NCBI GenBank assembly: GCA_900620265.3
Contig: UYNY03000017.1
Location: forward strand, 31,432 to 95,431
DNA length: 64,000 nt
Reading direction: 5' to 3'
DNA from: Nitrosopumilaceae archaeon
Lineage (GTDB): Archaea; Thermoproteota; Nitrososphaeria; Nitrososphaerales; Nitrosopumilaceae
Shown: positions 1 to 8,704 of the stretch, one piece after another
Layout: each line of letters opens with the position of its first letter
Numbering within the stretch: the stretch's first letter is position 1
Notes under the pieces: model-generated
Database searches by the model: none
What the model was told of the DNA's origin: nothing
The model's input: the letters and a program-made list of their open reading frames with translations, nothing else
Position numbers and translations under genes: made by a program

Positions 1-2
1 TC

Positions 3-803
3 TCCCTGATACCGGTGGCCCCCGGCTGGGTGGTCGCCGACATCGACATGGGGCTGCTTGCGGTCTTTGCCATCATCGGGTTCTTCCCGATAATCACCAT
101 CCTGTCGGCGTGGTCGGCCAACTCAAAGTACCCGTTCATCGGCGGCATCAGGGCCCTCTTCCAGATGGTCTCCTTTGAGATCCCCCTGATACTCTCGCTG
201 CTCGGCGTGGTGATGGTCACCGGGACGCTGAGCCTGAGCGGGATAGTCGAGAGCCAGTCCTCCTTCCCGTGGATCATCTTTCTGCCCATAGGGGCGATCG
301 TCTTCTTCATCACCATGCTTGCCGAGCTCGAGAGGATCCCGTTCGACCTGCCCGAGGCCGAGAGCGAGATCGTCGCCGGCTGGCTGACGGAGTTCTCCGG
401 CATGATGTACGGCCTGGTCCAGCTGGGCACCTACCTAAAGCTGTACGCGTTCGCGGCCCTCTTCACCGTGCTCTTCCTGGGCGGGTGGCACGGCCCCATG
501 ATCGTGCCCCCGTTCCCGCACGAGATAATCACCGAGGGGATCGTGATGGGCCCCGTCTCGGCCCAGATCCCGGGGCTGCCCCTCTTCACCCAGGAGATGC
601 TCAACGGGGCGCTCTGGTTCGTCCTCAAGACGGTCGGGGTGATCTTCTTCATACTGCTGCCGAGGGGGGTCTTTCCGAGGATCCGCATAGACATGCTGCT
701 GGGGCTGGGGTGGACGAAGCTGATCGGGCTCTGCTTCGTCAACGTCTTTATTGCCCTCGGGCTGCTGTACGCCGGAGTGCTCGGACCGGGGGGGCTGCAA
801 TGA
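3..803 (+). CDS. nuoH: NADH-quinone oxidoreductase-like complex I subunit H, 5'-truncated
   Basis: Membrane subunit that joins the peripheral arm of complex I to the proton-pumping modules and lines the quinone site. The reading frame is open to the left edge, so the N-terminus lies outside the window and a start at position 15 is not credible. The visible 266 residues contain the conserved GWVVADI stretch, the quinone-site loop ERIPFDLPEAESEIVAGW and several hydrophobic helices, all typical of NuoH. Its TGA overlaps the ATG of nuoI (ATGA). It is the first visible gene of a co-directional nuoHIJKMLN run. In thaumarchaea the electron donor to this NuoEFG-less complex is not settled. Confidence 0.95.
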   Translation, partial: SLIPVAPGWVVADIDMGLLAVFAIIGFFPIITILSAWSANSKYPFIGGIRALFQMVSFEIPLILSLLGVVMVTGTLSLSGIVESQSSFPWIIFLPIGAIVFFITMLAELERIPFDLPEAESEIVAGWLTEFSGMMYGLVQLGTYLKLYAFAALFTVLFLGGWHGPMIVPPFPHEIITEGIVMGPVSAQIPGLPLFTQEMLNGALWFVLKTVGVIFFILLPRGVFPRIRIDMLLGLGWTKLIGLCFVNVFIALGLLYAGVLGPGGLQ

Positions 804-1300
804 CGAACACAGCTACCGGGATCATCCGCGCCCTGAACTCCGGCGTCAAGCACCTCGCCGTCAGGCGCTTTACGCTAAAGTACCCCGAGGAGAAGCTAAA
901 GTTCTCCGGCGACGGCTACCAGTTCGACCCGTCCACCGGGGTGGGGATCGCCGGCCTCAAGGGGCGGCACATGCTCTTCCACGACCACTGCACGGGGTGC
1001 CAGCTCTGCTCGATAGCGTGCGAGGGGGTCGCCGAGGCGATCGCGATGGTAAAGGTGCCCGAGGAGCAAAAGCAGAACAAAAAGTCGATAATGCCCCAGA
1101 TAGACTACGGCAAGTGCGTCTTCTGCGGGCTGTGCGTGGACGCGTGCCCGTTCTACGCCCTGTACATGACCAACGACTACGAGCTCTCCTCGTTCACGAA
1201 GGAGGGGCTCATATACACGCCGGCCCAGCTCCAGGTAAAGCCGGCGATCTCGCAGGACAGCGAGATCCAGATAACCGACAGGGGTGCCACCCATGGCTGA
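800..1300 (+). CDS. nuoI: Complex I subunit I, 2x[4Fe-4S] ferredoxin-like
   Basis: Iron-sulfur subunit that passes electrons toward the quinone site. The 166-residue product has two C-x2-C-x2-C-x3-C clusters: CTGCQLCSIAC, followed by Glu where most ferredoxins have Pro, and CVFCGLCVDACP. The ATG at 800 overlaps the nuoH stop codon. The same frame stays open far upstream inside nuoH, but that part is not coding. The stop overlaps the start of nuoJ, which implies translational coupling. The Glu replacing Pro after the first cluster is a small departure from bacterial NuoI. Confidence 0.95.
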   Translation: MTNTATGIIRALNSGVKHLAVRRFTLKYPEEKLKFSGDGYQFDPSTGVGIAGLKGRHMLFHDHCTGCQLCSIACEGVAEAIAMVKVPEEQKQNKKSIMPQIDYGKCVFCGLCVDACPFYALYMTNDYELSSFTKEGLIYTPAQLQVKPAISQDSEIQITDRGATHG

Positions 1301-1805
1301 CCCGGTCTTCCTCGGGCTCTCGGTGATCACCATCGGGTCGGCCATCGCGGCGCTGGAGCTGCGCTCGCTAGTCTACGGCTCGATAGCGCTCATGGGGACG
1401 CTCGGCGGGATAGCGGGGTTCTTCCTACTGCTCGACGCCCCGTTCGTGGCGCTGTTCCAGCTGGCCGTCTACGTGGGGTCCATCGCGGTCCTGATACTGT
1501 TTACGGTCATGCTGGTGCGGCGCGAGCTCATATTCAAGAAGATCGAGGACGGGCGGAGGCGCCTTGCCGGCATCGGCCTGATGATGGCCGTGATGATATC
1601 GCTCGGGGCCGTCTTCCTCGACTCGGGGATCAAGGGGATCGAGACGGACGAGCCCCCGGTCGACTTTAGGGAGATAGGGGCCGACTTTGTCGTATACTAC
1701 TGGCCGGCGCTGGTCGCCATGGCCCTGGTGCTGGCGGGGTCGGTGACGGGGGCCCTGGTGCTTGCCAGGAGGGAGGACACGGAGAATGGCGGCGGAACTG
1801 GTTGA
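1293..1805 (+). CDS. nuoJ: Complex I subunit J
   Basis: Small hydrophobic membrane subunit of the complex I membrane arm. The 170-residue product has five predicted membrane helices, with the conserved LAVYVGSIAVLILFTVML helix in the middle. The ATG at 1293, which overlaps the nuoI stop, is preferred to a GTG nine bases upstream because it gives the usual N-terminus and the ATG/TGA coupling seen across this operon. The 3' end overlaps nuoK by 20 bases. Confidence 0.92.
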   Translation: MADPVFLGLSVITIGSAIAALELRSLVYGSIALMGTLGGIAGFFLLLDAPFVALFQLAVYVGSIAVLILFTVMLVRRELIFKKIEDGRRRLAGIGLMMAVMISLGAVFLDSGIKGIETDEPPVDFREIGADFVVYYWPALVAMALVLAGSVTGALVLARREDTENGGGTG

Positions 1806-2091
1806 CTTTGCGCTGGTGTCCGTGGCGCTCCTCGGCATCGGCATCTACGGCCTCGCCGTAAAGCGCAACTTTATACGGATGCTCTTTGCCGTCGAGATCG
1901 TGATAAACGCGGCCAACCTCAACCTGGTCGCATTTGCCAGGTTCATACCGGACAGCGGCGGGCAGACGCTCGCGCTCTTCTCGATCGCCATAGCGGCCGC
2001 CGAGGTGGCCGTCGGGCTCTCGCTCATCATCGTCGCCTACAGGATGTACCAGAACGTCGACGTGGCCGACTTTAGGAGCCTGCGGGGATGA
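1786..2091 (+). CDS. nuoK: Complex I subunit K
   Basis: Proton-channel subunit of the antiporter-like membrane arm. The 101-residue protein has three membrane helices and the conserved Glu-containing second helix (FAVEIVINAANLNLVAF), with a further acidic residue in the third (AAEVAVGL). The length is normal for the family. I take the ATG at 1786; an in-frame GTG-type start further upstream would only add residues that duplicate nuoJ coding sequence. The stop codon overlaps the nuoM start. Confidence 0.93.
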   Translation: MAAELVDFALVSVALLGIGIYGLAVKRNFIRMLFAVEIVINAANLNLVAFARFIPDSGGQTLALFSIAIAAAEVAVGLSLIIVAYRMYQNVDVADFRSLRG

Positions 2092-3644
2092 CAGAGTTCG
2101 CGCTGCTCCAGGCGGTCTTCATACCGCTGCTCCTCTCCCCCGCCGCGTACCTCGTCGGGCGCAGGTACGGGACGGGCGCCGCCATGTGGGTCGCCTTCGG
2201 GACGCTCCTCTACTCGACGGCCCTCGTGGTGGCGGCCGCCGCGCAGGGGGGCGCCGAGGAGCGCTACCCGTGGACGTCGCACTTTGGCGAGTTCGGCATG
2301 CTGCTTGACGGGCTCGCATCGCCGTTCGCGATCATGATATACGTGCTGTGCACGATCCTGGCCCTCTACTCGAGGCCCTACATGGTCCACAAGTTCCGCG
2401 AGCAGTTCGCCGAGGAGCGCGGCATCACCGTGTCGCACGGCGGCCACTCGGGGCTCGAGGGCCAGGAGGGGCTCGACGAGTACGTGCGCGCAAAGTCGGG
2501 CCTCTACTATGCGCTGTACATGGTCTTCTCGATGGGCATGCTCGGGACCGTGCTTGCCACCAACCTGATCGAGTTCTACGTCTTCTTCGAGTTCATGCTG
2601 GTGCCCGGGTTCTTCCTCGTGGCGCTCTGGGGCGACGGCCCGCGGCGCCGGATCGGCCTCATGTTCCTCTTCTGGACCCACGCGGGCGCCGTCGTGCTGC
2701 TGCTCGGGTTCCTGATGATCGGGCTGACTGCCGGCGGCTTTGACTTTGAGGCCGTGCGCGCGGCCGACATACCGCCGGACATCGCGCTCGTCTCGGCCGT
2801 CGCCATAGCCGTCGGGCTGGGCGTAAAGCTTGCCGTCTTTATGTTCCACGTCTGGCTCCCGTACGTCCACGGGTCGGCGCCGACCCCGATAAGCGCACTC
2901 CTCTCGCCGGCCATGATTGGGATCGGCGCGTACGGGATCTTCCGCCTCATAGTCGAGCTGCTGCCGGGCGCGTTCGCGGACATGGCCATCTGGCTGCACG
3001 TCTGGGGGATTGCCACCATGATATACGGGGGCGCGATGGCCCTCATGCAGGACGACGTAAAGCGGCTGCTCGCGTACTCGAGCATAAGCCAGATGGGGTA
3101 CCTGCTCTTCGGGATAGGATCCGGGTCGGTGCTGGGCATGGCCGGCGCCGAGATGATGTACGTGACGCACGCGCTCGGCAAGGGGCTGCTCTTCATGACG
3201 GCCGGGATCCTGATAGTAAGGGCGGGCACGCGGAGCCTCACGCGGCTCGGCGGGCTGGCGGGCAAGATGCCGGTGACCGCAGTCTGCGCCGTGATAGGGG
3301 CGCTCACTATCGCCGGCGTGCCGCCGACCAGCGGGTTCATGGGCGAGTGGCTCCTCTTCTACGGGGCGCTAGAGACGGCGCTCGAGGAGGGCTCTACGCT
3401 CAGGGCCGTCACGTTCGGGCTCGGGCTGCTGGCAACGGCCCTCACGATGTCGTACATGCTCTGGATGCTAAAGAGGATCTTCTTCGGCAAGACGCCCGAG
3501 CACCTCTCGCACGCGCGCGACCCCGGCTGGCACATGAAGGCGCCCATGATGGTGCTTGCCGGGTTCACCGTGGTGCTCGGGATATACCCTGACATATTCC
3601 TGGCCGGGATAGTGCCCTACATGGGCGGGGTGCTGGGGGCGTAG
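2088..3644 (+). CDS. nuoM: Complex I antiporter-like subunit M
   Basis: One of three Mrp-antiporter-type proton-pumping subunits. The 518-residue, multi-helix protein has the family marks: a Glu in FYVFFEFMLVPGF, Lys in the AVGLGVKLAVFMFHVWLP segment, and the KRLLAYSSISQMGYL motif. It starts at the ATG overlapping the nuoK stop and ends two bases before nuoL. The order K-M-L-N differs from the bacterial K-L-M-N. Confidence 0.95.
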   Translation: MTEFALLQAVFIPLLLSPAAYLVGRRYGTGAAMWVAFGTLLYSTALVVAAAAQGGAEERYPWTSHFGEFGMLLDGLASPFAIMIYVLCTILALYSRPYMVHKFREQFAEERGITVSHGGHSGLEGQEGLDEYVRAKSGLYYALYMVFSMGMLGTVLATNLIEFYVFFEFMLVPGFFLVALWGDGPRRRIGLMFLFWTHAGAVVLLLGFLMIGLTAGGFDFEAVRAADIPPDIALVSAVAIAVGLGVKLAVFMFHVWLPYVHGSAPTPISALLSPAMIGIGAYGIFRLIVELLPGAFADMAIWLHVWGIATMIYGGAMALMQDDVKRLLAYSSISQMGYLLFGIGSGSVLGMAGAEMMYVTHALGKGLLFMTAGILIVRAGTRSLTRLGGLAGKMPVTAVCAVIGALTIAGVPPTSGFMGEWLLFYGALETALEEGSTLRAVTFGLGLLATALTMSYMLWMLKRIFFGKTPEHLSHARDPGWHMKAPMMVLAGFTVVLGIYPDIFLAGIVPYMGGVLGA

Positions 3645-3646
3645 GC

Positions 3647-5704
3647 ATGGCGACCGAGGCGATAGGCGGCGACCCGGCGCTCGCGTGGCTGGTCTGGGTG
3701 CTCCCGTTCGCCGGCGCACTCGTGATCCCCGCCGTCGCGAGGCTGCGCGGATCCCCCGCGGGATACGCGGCAGTCGGCGTGGCGCTGGCCAGCGCGCTGT
3801 GCGCCGCGTCGCTGCTGCCGGGCGCGCTCGGCGGCGCAGAGGTGCACCACCAGGTGTCCTGGATAGCGGCAGTCGGGCTCGACGCCGGCGTGCTGGCCGA
3901 CCCGCTGTCCGTGATAATGGCAAACGTGGTGGCCTGGATATCTCTGCTGATAGTCATATACAGCACCGGGTACATGCGCGGCGAGCGCGACTATGTCCGG
4001 TTCTGGTTCTGGATGCTCTTCTTCATCGGGTCGATGCAGCTGATCGTGCTCTCCGACAACCTGCTGCAGGTCTTCTTCGGGTGGGAGGGCGTCGGGCTCG
4101 CCTCGTACGGGCTGATCAGCTTTTGGTACAGGGACAAGAAGAAGGACCACGTCGGCACCGAGGGGAGGACCGTGCTCGGCATGCTGGACTATTACTCGCC
4201 GACGCACGCCGGCATGAAGGCGTTCGTGATGACAAAGATCGGCGACATCATGATGCTGGCAGGCATGTTCCTGATATTCGCGTACGCCGGCACGTTCGGG
4301 TTCCGCGAGCTGGTGGCCGAGACCGCCTGGGCGGCCGAGATGTCGGCCGCCGGGCTGCTGGTGCCGGCCTTCGTGCTGCTCTTCGGCGGGGCCGTAGGCA
4401 AGTCGGCCCAGTTCCCGCTCAACGAGTGGCTGCTCGAGGCGATGACCGGCCCGACGGCCGTCTCGGCCCTGATACACGCGGCCACGATGGTAAAGGCCGG
4501 CGTCTTTCTGGTGGCCAGGATCGGCCCCATCGTGTTCGCGCTGGGCGCGGCCGGGCTCCTGGCCGACCAGTTCTTTGAGATCGTGGCCTGGACGGGCGCC
4601 ATAACTGCGCTTCTGCTTGCCACCCAGGGGATGGTGAACAGGGAGATAAAGAAGGTGCTTGCCTACTCGACCGGCTCGCAGATAGGCTACATGATGATGG
4701 CGCTCGGCGTGGCGGGGCTCTCCCACCAGTACGCCGACGGGTACACGGCCGGCTTCTTCCACCTAGTCTCGCACGCAATGTTCAAGGCGTCGCTCTTCAT
4801 GGCGGCCGGCTCGCTGCTCCACGTCGTGGGGTCGAGGTTCATGGACCAGATGGGCGGCCTGCGCGACAGGATGAGAAAGACGCACGCATTCATGTGGGCC
4901 GCCGGGCTCGGGCTGATGGGCGCCCCGTTCATAACGACGGGGTTCTGGAGCAAGGACGCCATATTCGCGGCAGTCTACGAGTCCGGCGGCTGGTGGGCCA
5001 CGCCGCTCTTTGCCATAGCGGTGCTGACGGCCGTCATCACGGCGTTCTATACCATGCGGATGATCGGGATGGTCTTCTACGGCCCAAAGAGCGCCCACGC
5101 GCAGGAGGCGGACAAGGCCGGCCTGCTGCACGAGGCGCCGCTCTCGATGTGGGCCCCGTACGGGATACTCGCGGTATTGACGATCGGCATCGGGATAATA
5201 GGGCTGTCGGCCGAGGAGGGGCTGCACCACCTCTTTGACGAGTACCTGGTCCACACGTTCGGCATACACTCGGCGCACGGCGAGCCGTCGGGCCTGCCCG
5301 GGTTCCTCTCCGCGCTCAACCCCGCGGCGCTCGGCGCCTCGCTGGTCGCGTTCGGGGCGGGCGCCGGCCTCGGGTACATCTTTTACGTGGCCAGGTGGGC
5401 CGACCCGGCGCGCGTCGTGGGGTCAAACCCCCTCTTCCGCGGCGTGCACGCCCTCTTCCTGAACCGGTGGTACATCAACGCGGCCATCTACTGGTGCTTT
5501 GTGGCCGCCCCGCTCTGGGTCTCAAGGGCCGTGTACAGGTACTTTGAGAGGACCGCCGTGGACCACGGCATGAACATAGGGCTTGAGAGGGCCGCCGGCT
5601 GGGGCGCCAGGGTCGTCCAGGGGACGCAGACGGGCGTCTCCCAGTCGTACCTCTTCGTCTTCGGGGCGGGGATCCTCTTCGTGGTGATGGTGCTGGTGAT
5701 ATAG
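3647..5704 (+). CDS. nuoL: Complex I antiporter-like subunit L
   Basis: The distal and longest antiporter-like subunit, carrying the lateral helix that runs along the membrane arm. The 685-residue protein has FFGWEGVGLASYGLISFW near the N-terminus, the AVGKSAQFPLNEWL Lys motif, PTAVSALIHAATMVKAGVFL, KKVLAYSTGSQIGYM and a long C-terminal extension, all as expected. The stop is directly followed by the nuoN ATG, with no spacer. Confidence 0.95.
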   Translation: MATEAIGGDPALAWLVWVLPFAGALVIPAVARLRGSPAGYAAVGVALASALCAASLLPGALGGAEVHHQVSWIAAVGLDAGVLADPLSVIMANVVAWISLLIVIYSTGYMRGERDYVRFWFWMLFFIGSMQLIVLSDNLLQVFFGWEGVGLASYGLISFWYRDKKKDHVGTEGRTVLGMLDYYSPTHAGMKAFVMTKIGDIMMLAGMFLIFAYAGTFGFRELVAETAWAAEMSAAGLLVPAFVLLFGGAVGKSAQFPLNEWLLEAMTGPTAVSALIHAATMVKAGVFLVARIGPIVFALGAAGLLADQFFEIVAWTGAITALLLATQGMVNREIKKVLAYSTGSQIGYMMMALGVAGLSHQYADGYTAGFFHLVSHAMFKASLFMAAGSLLHVVGSRFMDQMGGLRDRMRKTHAFMWAAGLGLMGAPFITTGFWSKDAIFAAVYESGGWWATPLFAIAVLTAVITAFYTMRMIGMVFYGPKSAHAQEADKAGLLHEAPLSMWAPYGILAVLTIGIGIIGLSAEEGLHHLFDEYLVHTFGIHSAHGEPSGLPGFLSALNPAALGASLVAFGAGAGLGYIFYVARWADPARVVGSNPLFRGVHALFLNRWYINAAIYWCFVAAPLWVSRAVYRYFERTAVDHGMNIGLERAAGWGARVVQGTQTGVSQSYLFVFGAGILFVVMVLVI

Positions 5705-7171
5705 ATGACAGAGCCGTTCTCCACCCCCCTGCTGCTCATCGGAATACTCGGGACGGCGGGCGCCGCGCTGCCGCTTCTGGGGATAGCAAGGCGCGACCGC
5801 GGCTCCCACCTGTACGCGGCCATCGCGCTCGGGGCGCTCGCCGCCTCGCTGGCGCTCGTCGGCTACCAGGTGATCTCGGGGGTGGCCGGCCCGCCGGCCG
5901 CGCTGCCCGACGGCGTGCTTGCCGACGACGCGTTTGGCGCCGTGCTGGCGGCCGCCATGATAATAGTGGCCCTGATATCGACGGCCGGGTCCATCGAGTA
6001 CATGCGCAAGAGGTCGGCGCCGGCCGTCTATTACTCGCTGATACTGCTGGCGACGGTCGGGATGGTGCTGGTCGTCTACTCGGCGGACCTCGTGATGCTC
6101 TTCGTCGCGTGGGAGCTGATGAGCATACCCACCTACGTGCTGGTCGGGTTCAACAAGCGCAACCCCGGCTCCAACGAGGCGGCGCTAAAGTACTTTCTGT
6201 TCGGCGCGCTGGCGTCCGCCGTCATCGTCTATGCCATATCGCTGGCGTACGGGCTCACCGGGTCCACCAACATAGGCGAGGTCGTGGCCGGGTTCGCCGC
6301 GCTGGACATCTCGATGGTGCCGCTGGCGCTGCTGTCAGTCGGCCTCTTCATAGCGGGGTTCGGCTTCAAGATGGGGCTGGTCCCGTTCCACCAGTGGCTG
6401 CCCGACGCCTACGAGGGGGCGCCCGCCCCGGTGGCCGCCCTGCTGGCGGCGGCGACCAAGAAGGCCGGCTTTGCGGCCGCTATCCGTGTGGTGGTGATGG
6501 GGATGATCTCGCTCAGCGTCGACTGGACGCTCGCCCTCGGGGTGCTGGCCGTGATGACGATGACCGTGGGGAACGTGGCTGCCATCATGCAGAGGAGCGT
6601 CTCAAGGATGCTTGCCTACTCGAGCATCGGGCACGCCGGCTATATCCTGGTGGGGCTGGCCGTCGCCCCGCACTCGCAGCTCGGCATGCAGGGCGCCATA
6701 TACCACATCTTCAACCACGCGGTGATGAAGGGGGCCGCGTTCGTGGCAGTCGCCGGGATGGTGGTCGCGCTGGCCGCCACCCACATGGACAAGCTCGCAG
6801 GGCTCGGGCGCAAGATGCCTGTCACGTCGCTCGGGTTCGTCCTCTCGCTGTTCGCGCTCGCCGGGATCCCGCCGCTGTCGGGGTTCTGGAGCAAGCTAGT
6901 CCTGTTCGAGGGCGCGATCGACGCGGGGTCGTCGCTGTGGTGGGCGCCGTGGCTTGCGATAGCCGGCGTGCTCAACAGCGCCCTCTCGCTCGCGTACTAT
7001 GGGTGGATAACGCGCAGGATGTACTTTGAGGGAGAGCGCGAGAAGAGGATCGCGGAGCCGCGGTCGATAGCGGCCGTGATGATAGCGGCGTCCGTCTTCC
7101 TTGTGGCGTTCGGAATATACCCAGAGCCGCTGCTGGGGCTCGCCTCCTCGGCCGCGCCGCTCATCCCTTGA
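5705..7171 (+). CDS. nuoN: Complex I antiporter-like subunit N
   Basis: Third antiporter-like subunit, 488 residues with about fourteen hydrophobic helices. Visible landmarks are the VAWELMSIPTYVLVGF Glu helix, GFKMGLVPFHQWLPDAYEGA with its Lys, and the SRMLAYSSIGHAGYIL loop. This is the last gene of the nuo operon. Its 3' end overlaps the convergent polyprenyl synthase gene by 11 bases. No nuoE, F or G is present downstream, as in other archaeal complex I-like clusters. Confidence 0.95.
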   Translation: MTEPFSTPLLLIGILGTAGAALPLLGIARRDRGSHLYAAIALGALAASLALVGYQVISGVAGPPAALPDGVLADDAFGAVLAAAMIIVALISTAGSIEYMRKRSAPAVYYSLILLATVGMVLVVYSADLVMLFVAWELMSIPTYVLVGFNKRNPGSNEAALKYFLFGALASAVIVYAISLAYGLTGSTNIGEVVAGFAALDISMVPLALLSVGLFIAGFGFKMGLVPFHQWLPDAYEGAPAPVAALLAAATKKAGFAAAIRVVVMGMISLSVDWTLALGVLAVMTMTVGNVAAIMQRSVSRMLAYSSIGHAGYILVGLAVAPHSQLGMQGAIYHIFNHAVMKGAAFVAVAGMVVALAATHMDKLAGLGRKMPVTSLGFVLSLFALAGIPPLSGFWSKLVLFEGAIDAGSSLWWAPWLAIAGVLNSALSLAYYGWITRRMYFEGEREKRIAEPRSIAAVMIAASVFLVAFGIYPEPLLGLASSAAPLIP

Positions 7172-7979
7172 ACGACGCGAGCCTGGTGAGCTCCTCGAGC
7201 CCGTCCCTTGCGGCGTTTGCGGGCGCGCCGAGGAGCGCGGAGCGCGCCCTGTCAGAGTACTCTGCGAGCATCTCCTCCATCCTGTCAAAGACGGACCTCG
7301 GGTCCGAGCCGCGCCTTACCAGCGCGTTGAAGAGGCGGTCCTCGTTCTTCCAGTCGAGCAGGTCGTCCCGTATCTGGTACGCGATGCCGACGTTCTTCCC
7401 GTATGATGCCAGCGCGCCGGCCTGCGCGTCGGTCCCGCCGGCGATTATGGCGCCCGTCCGGGCGGCGACCTCGAAGGCCGTCGCCGTCTTGTACTCGATG
7501 ACGCGCAGATAGTCGTCGAACGTGACATCGCCCTCCTCGCCGAGCCGGCCCTCTATCATCTCGCCCTCGCTCATCAGCATGGCGGTGGTCGCAAGGTCCG
7601 CGGTTATCCTGGGGCTGTCGAGGCGGGCCGATATGGAGAGTATCATGCCGAGTACAAAGTCGCCGGTGAGTATGCTGGTGGTCTGCCCGTACCTCTTGTG
7701 GAACGGCTCCCTGCCCCTGCGGGACGTCTCCTCGTCTATTATATCGTCGTGTATTATGGACTCCATGTGGAGCAGCTCGACTGCGCACGCGGCTGCCAGG
7801 GCGTTGCCGTCGACCGACCCGACGCAGTCGGCGGCCAGGGCCAGTATCACGGGGCGGATCCTCTTGCCGCCCTCCAGCGAGTACCTGAGGGGACCGATGA
7901 ACTCGGACCCGGCGTGGGAGCCCAGCTCGTCCTCTAGCGCCCTGTCTATCATCCTGACGTACCTGCCGTACGTCTCCAT
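7161..7979 (-). CDS. Polyprenyl (geranylgeranyl/farnesyl) diphosphate synthase
   Basis: Trans-isoprenyl diphosphate synthase that condenses isopentenyl diphosphate onto an allylic diphosphate for ether lipids, quinones or carotenoids. The first aspartate-rich motif is HDDIIDEETSRRG and the second is IRDDLLDWKNED, both intact. The frame stays open upstream to 8069, but that would run into the tRNA-Glu gene, so I start at the ATG at 7979 (272 residues). A TATA-like TTTAATTA at about 8035-8042 would allow a TTG start at 8003 as an alternative. This is the second such enzyme here: the one at 29663-30631 lies in the mevalonate operon and differs in its second motif. Chain length cannot be told from sequence alone. 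Confidence 0.88.
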   Translation of the reverse strand: METYGRYVRMIDRALEDELGSHAGSEFIGPLRYSLEGGKRIRPVILALAADCVGSVDGNALAAACAVELLHMESIIHDDIIDEETSRRGREPFHKRYGQTTSILTGDFVLGMILSISARLDSPRITADLATTAMLMSEGEMIEGRLGEEGDVTFDDYLRVIEYKTATAFEVAARTGAIIAGGTDAQAGALASYGKNVGIAYQIRDDLLDWKNEDRLFNALVRRGSDPRSVFDRMEEMLAEYSDRARSALLGAPANAARDGLEELTRLASFKG

Positions 7980-8048
7980 CAGCGGGTTTGCCTCTGCGTC
8001 CAAGACGGCCGGCCACGCGGGGGGCCGCTTTGTAATTAAACCTTGGCG

Positions 8049-8139
8049 TGCTCCAGCCGGGACTTTCACCTAGCGGATTTGAACCCGGGATCACTGCCTT
8101 GAAAGGGCAGTATGCTTGACCGGACTACACCACTGGAGC
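8049..8139 (-). tRNA. tRNA-Glu (UUC) with a 15-nt intron in the T arm
   Basis: Read on the minus strand, the acceptor stem GCTCCAG pairs perfectly with CTGGAGC, the anticodon stem-loop is CTGCC-CTTTCAA-GGCAG (anticodon TTC), and the T loop is TTCAAAT. The T stem CCGGG closes only if 15 nt (about 8062-8076, exact position ambiguous by one or two bases) are removed between T loop and 3' stem strand. This restores CCCGG followed by the acceptor. The mature length is then 76 nt with discriminator A. Introns outside the canonical 37/38 site are known in thaumarchaeal and crenarchaeal tRNAs and are excised by the splicing endonuclease. Confidence 0.85.
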
Positions 8140-8380
8140 GCGTCGGCGGGCGGCGGGGCGTCTCCATAAAACCCTTTATGCCCGGCGGGGGCCGCGCGCG
8201 GCTGGTTCCGCCGGTGATCAGGATGCTGGCACCATGCGGCGGCCCGGGGCCCGCCGGCGGCTCCCCGTTCTATGCCGACCGGCCCGCCGCGGGGGAGCCG
8301 CCGTGACGCCCCGGATCGCCGCCCCGGGCCGCCGGTGGCCGGCAGACCCGTGATGTGCATCGCCGGCGGGCATTCCCGCC

Positions 8381-8527
8381 GGAAAAAGTTTGCAGAGTTT
8401 GCTTTTATATACTAAAACCGGCCCCTGCGGCCCGCCCCGAAAAGGTTTACAAGGTTTGGTTTTATATACTGCCCAGCGACCGCCCGCCCCGAAAAGGTTT
8501 ACAAGGTTTGGTTTTATATACTGCCCA
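8381..8527 (+). promoter_or_regulatory. Triplicated promoter-like repeat (three TATA boxes)
   Basis: Two copies of a 45-bp unit, at 8431-8475 and 8483-8527, are identical and spaced 52 bp apart. A diverged copy sits at 8381-8417. Each unit carries the same purine/T-rich upstream element followed by TTTTATATACT, a good archaeal TATA box (8403-8413, 8460-8470, 8512-8522). No protein-coding gene starts at the predicted distance from the first two. The third would start a transcript at about 8542. The array lies in the 565-base gap between tRNA-Glu and the TenA-like gene. Confidence 0.6.
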
Positions 8528-8541
8528 TGCCTGATCGAAAA

Positions 8542-8681
8542 TACCTGCAGTGGGGGCTCGGCCCATTGGTAGTGGCTAATCTGATGATCGACTGCTATAC
8601 GGGGGCCTCGTAGTGGTATGGTAGACGGCAATCCATTCAAGCCCGGCTCCGGGCTGGATCCGCCGCCGCAAAGACTTTTTT
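8542..8681 (+). ncRNA. Putative non-coding RNA downstream of the triple promoter
   Basis: This stretch has no convincing reading frame, yet begins about 26 nt after a strong TATA box (8512-8522). It ends with a hairpin whose stem AGCCCGG (8640-8646) pairs with CCGGGCT (8649-8655), with an outer ATCC/GGAT pairing, followed by a T run at 8676-8681. That T run is probably also the TATA region of the next gene, so its role as a terminator is uncertain. I could not match it to SRP RNA, RNase P RNA or a complete tRNA. Confidence 0.3.
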
Positions 8682-8704
8682 ACCGGGGTACTGGCGGCGG
8701 GCGC

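Noticed and set aside
2037..3170. Long minus-strand open frame opposite nuoM and similar frames opposite other genes
   Set aside because: High GC suppresses stop codons, so long antisense frames are expected; these have Arg/His/Gly-rich composition and no domains.
7161..8069. Polyprenyl synthase beginning at 8069
   Set aside because: The extension would overlap the 3' end and intron of tRNA-Glu and adds residues unlike the family.
8611..8660. tRNA-like 5' half (GGGGGCCTCGTAGTGGTATGGTAGAC)-type sequence
   Set aside because: It has a D-arm look, but there is no matching acceptor 3' strand, no anticodon stem and no proper T arm within 150 bases.
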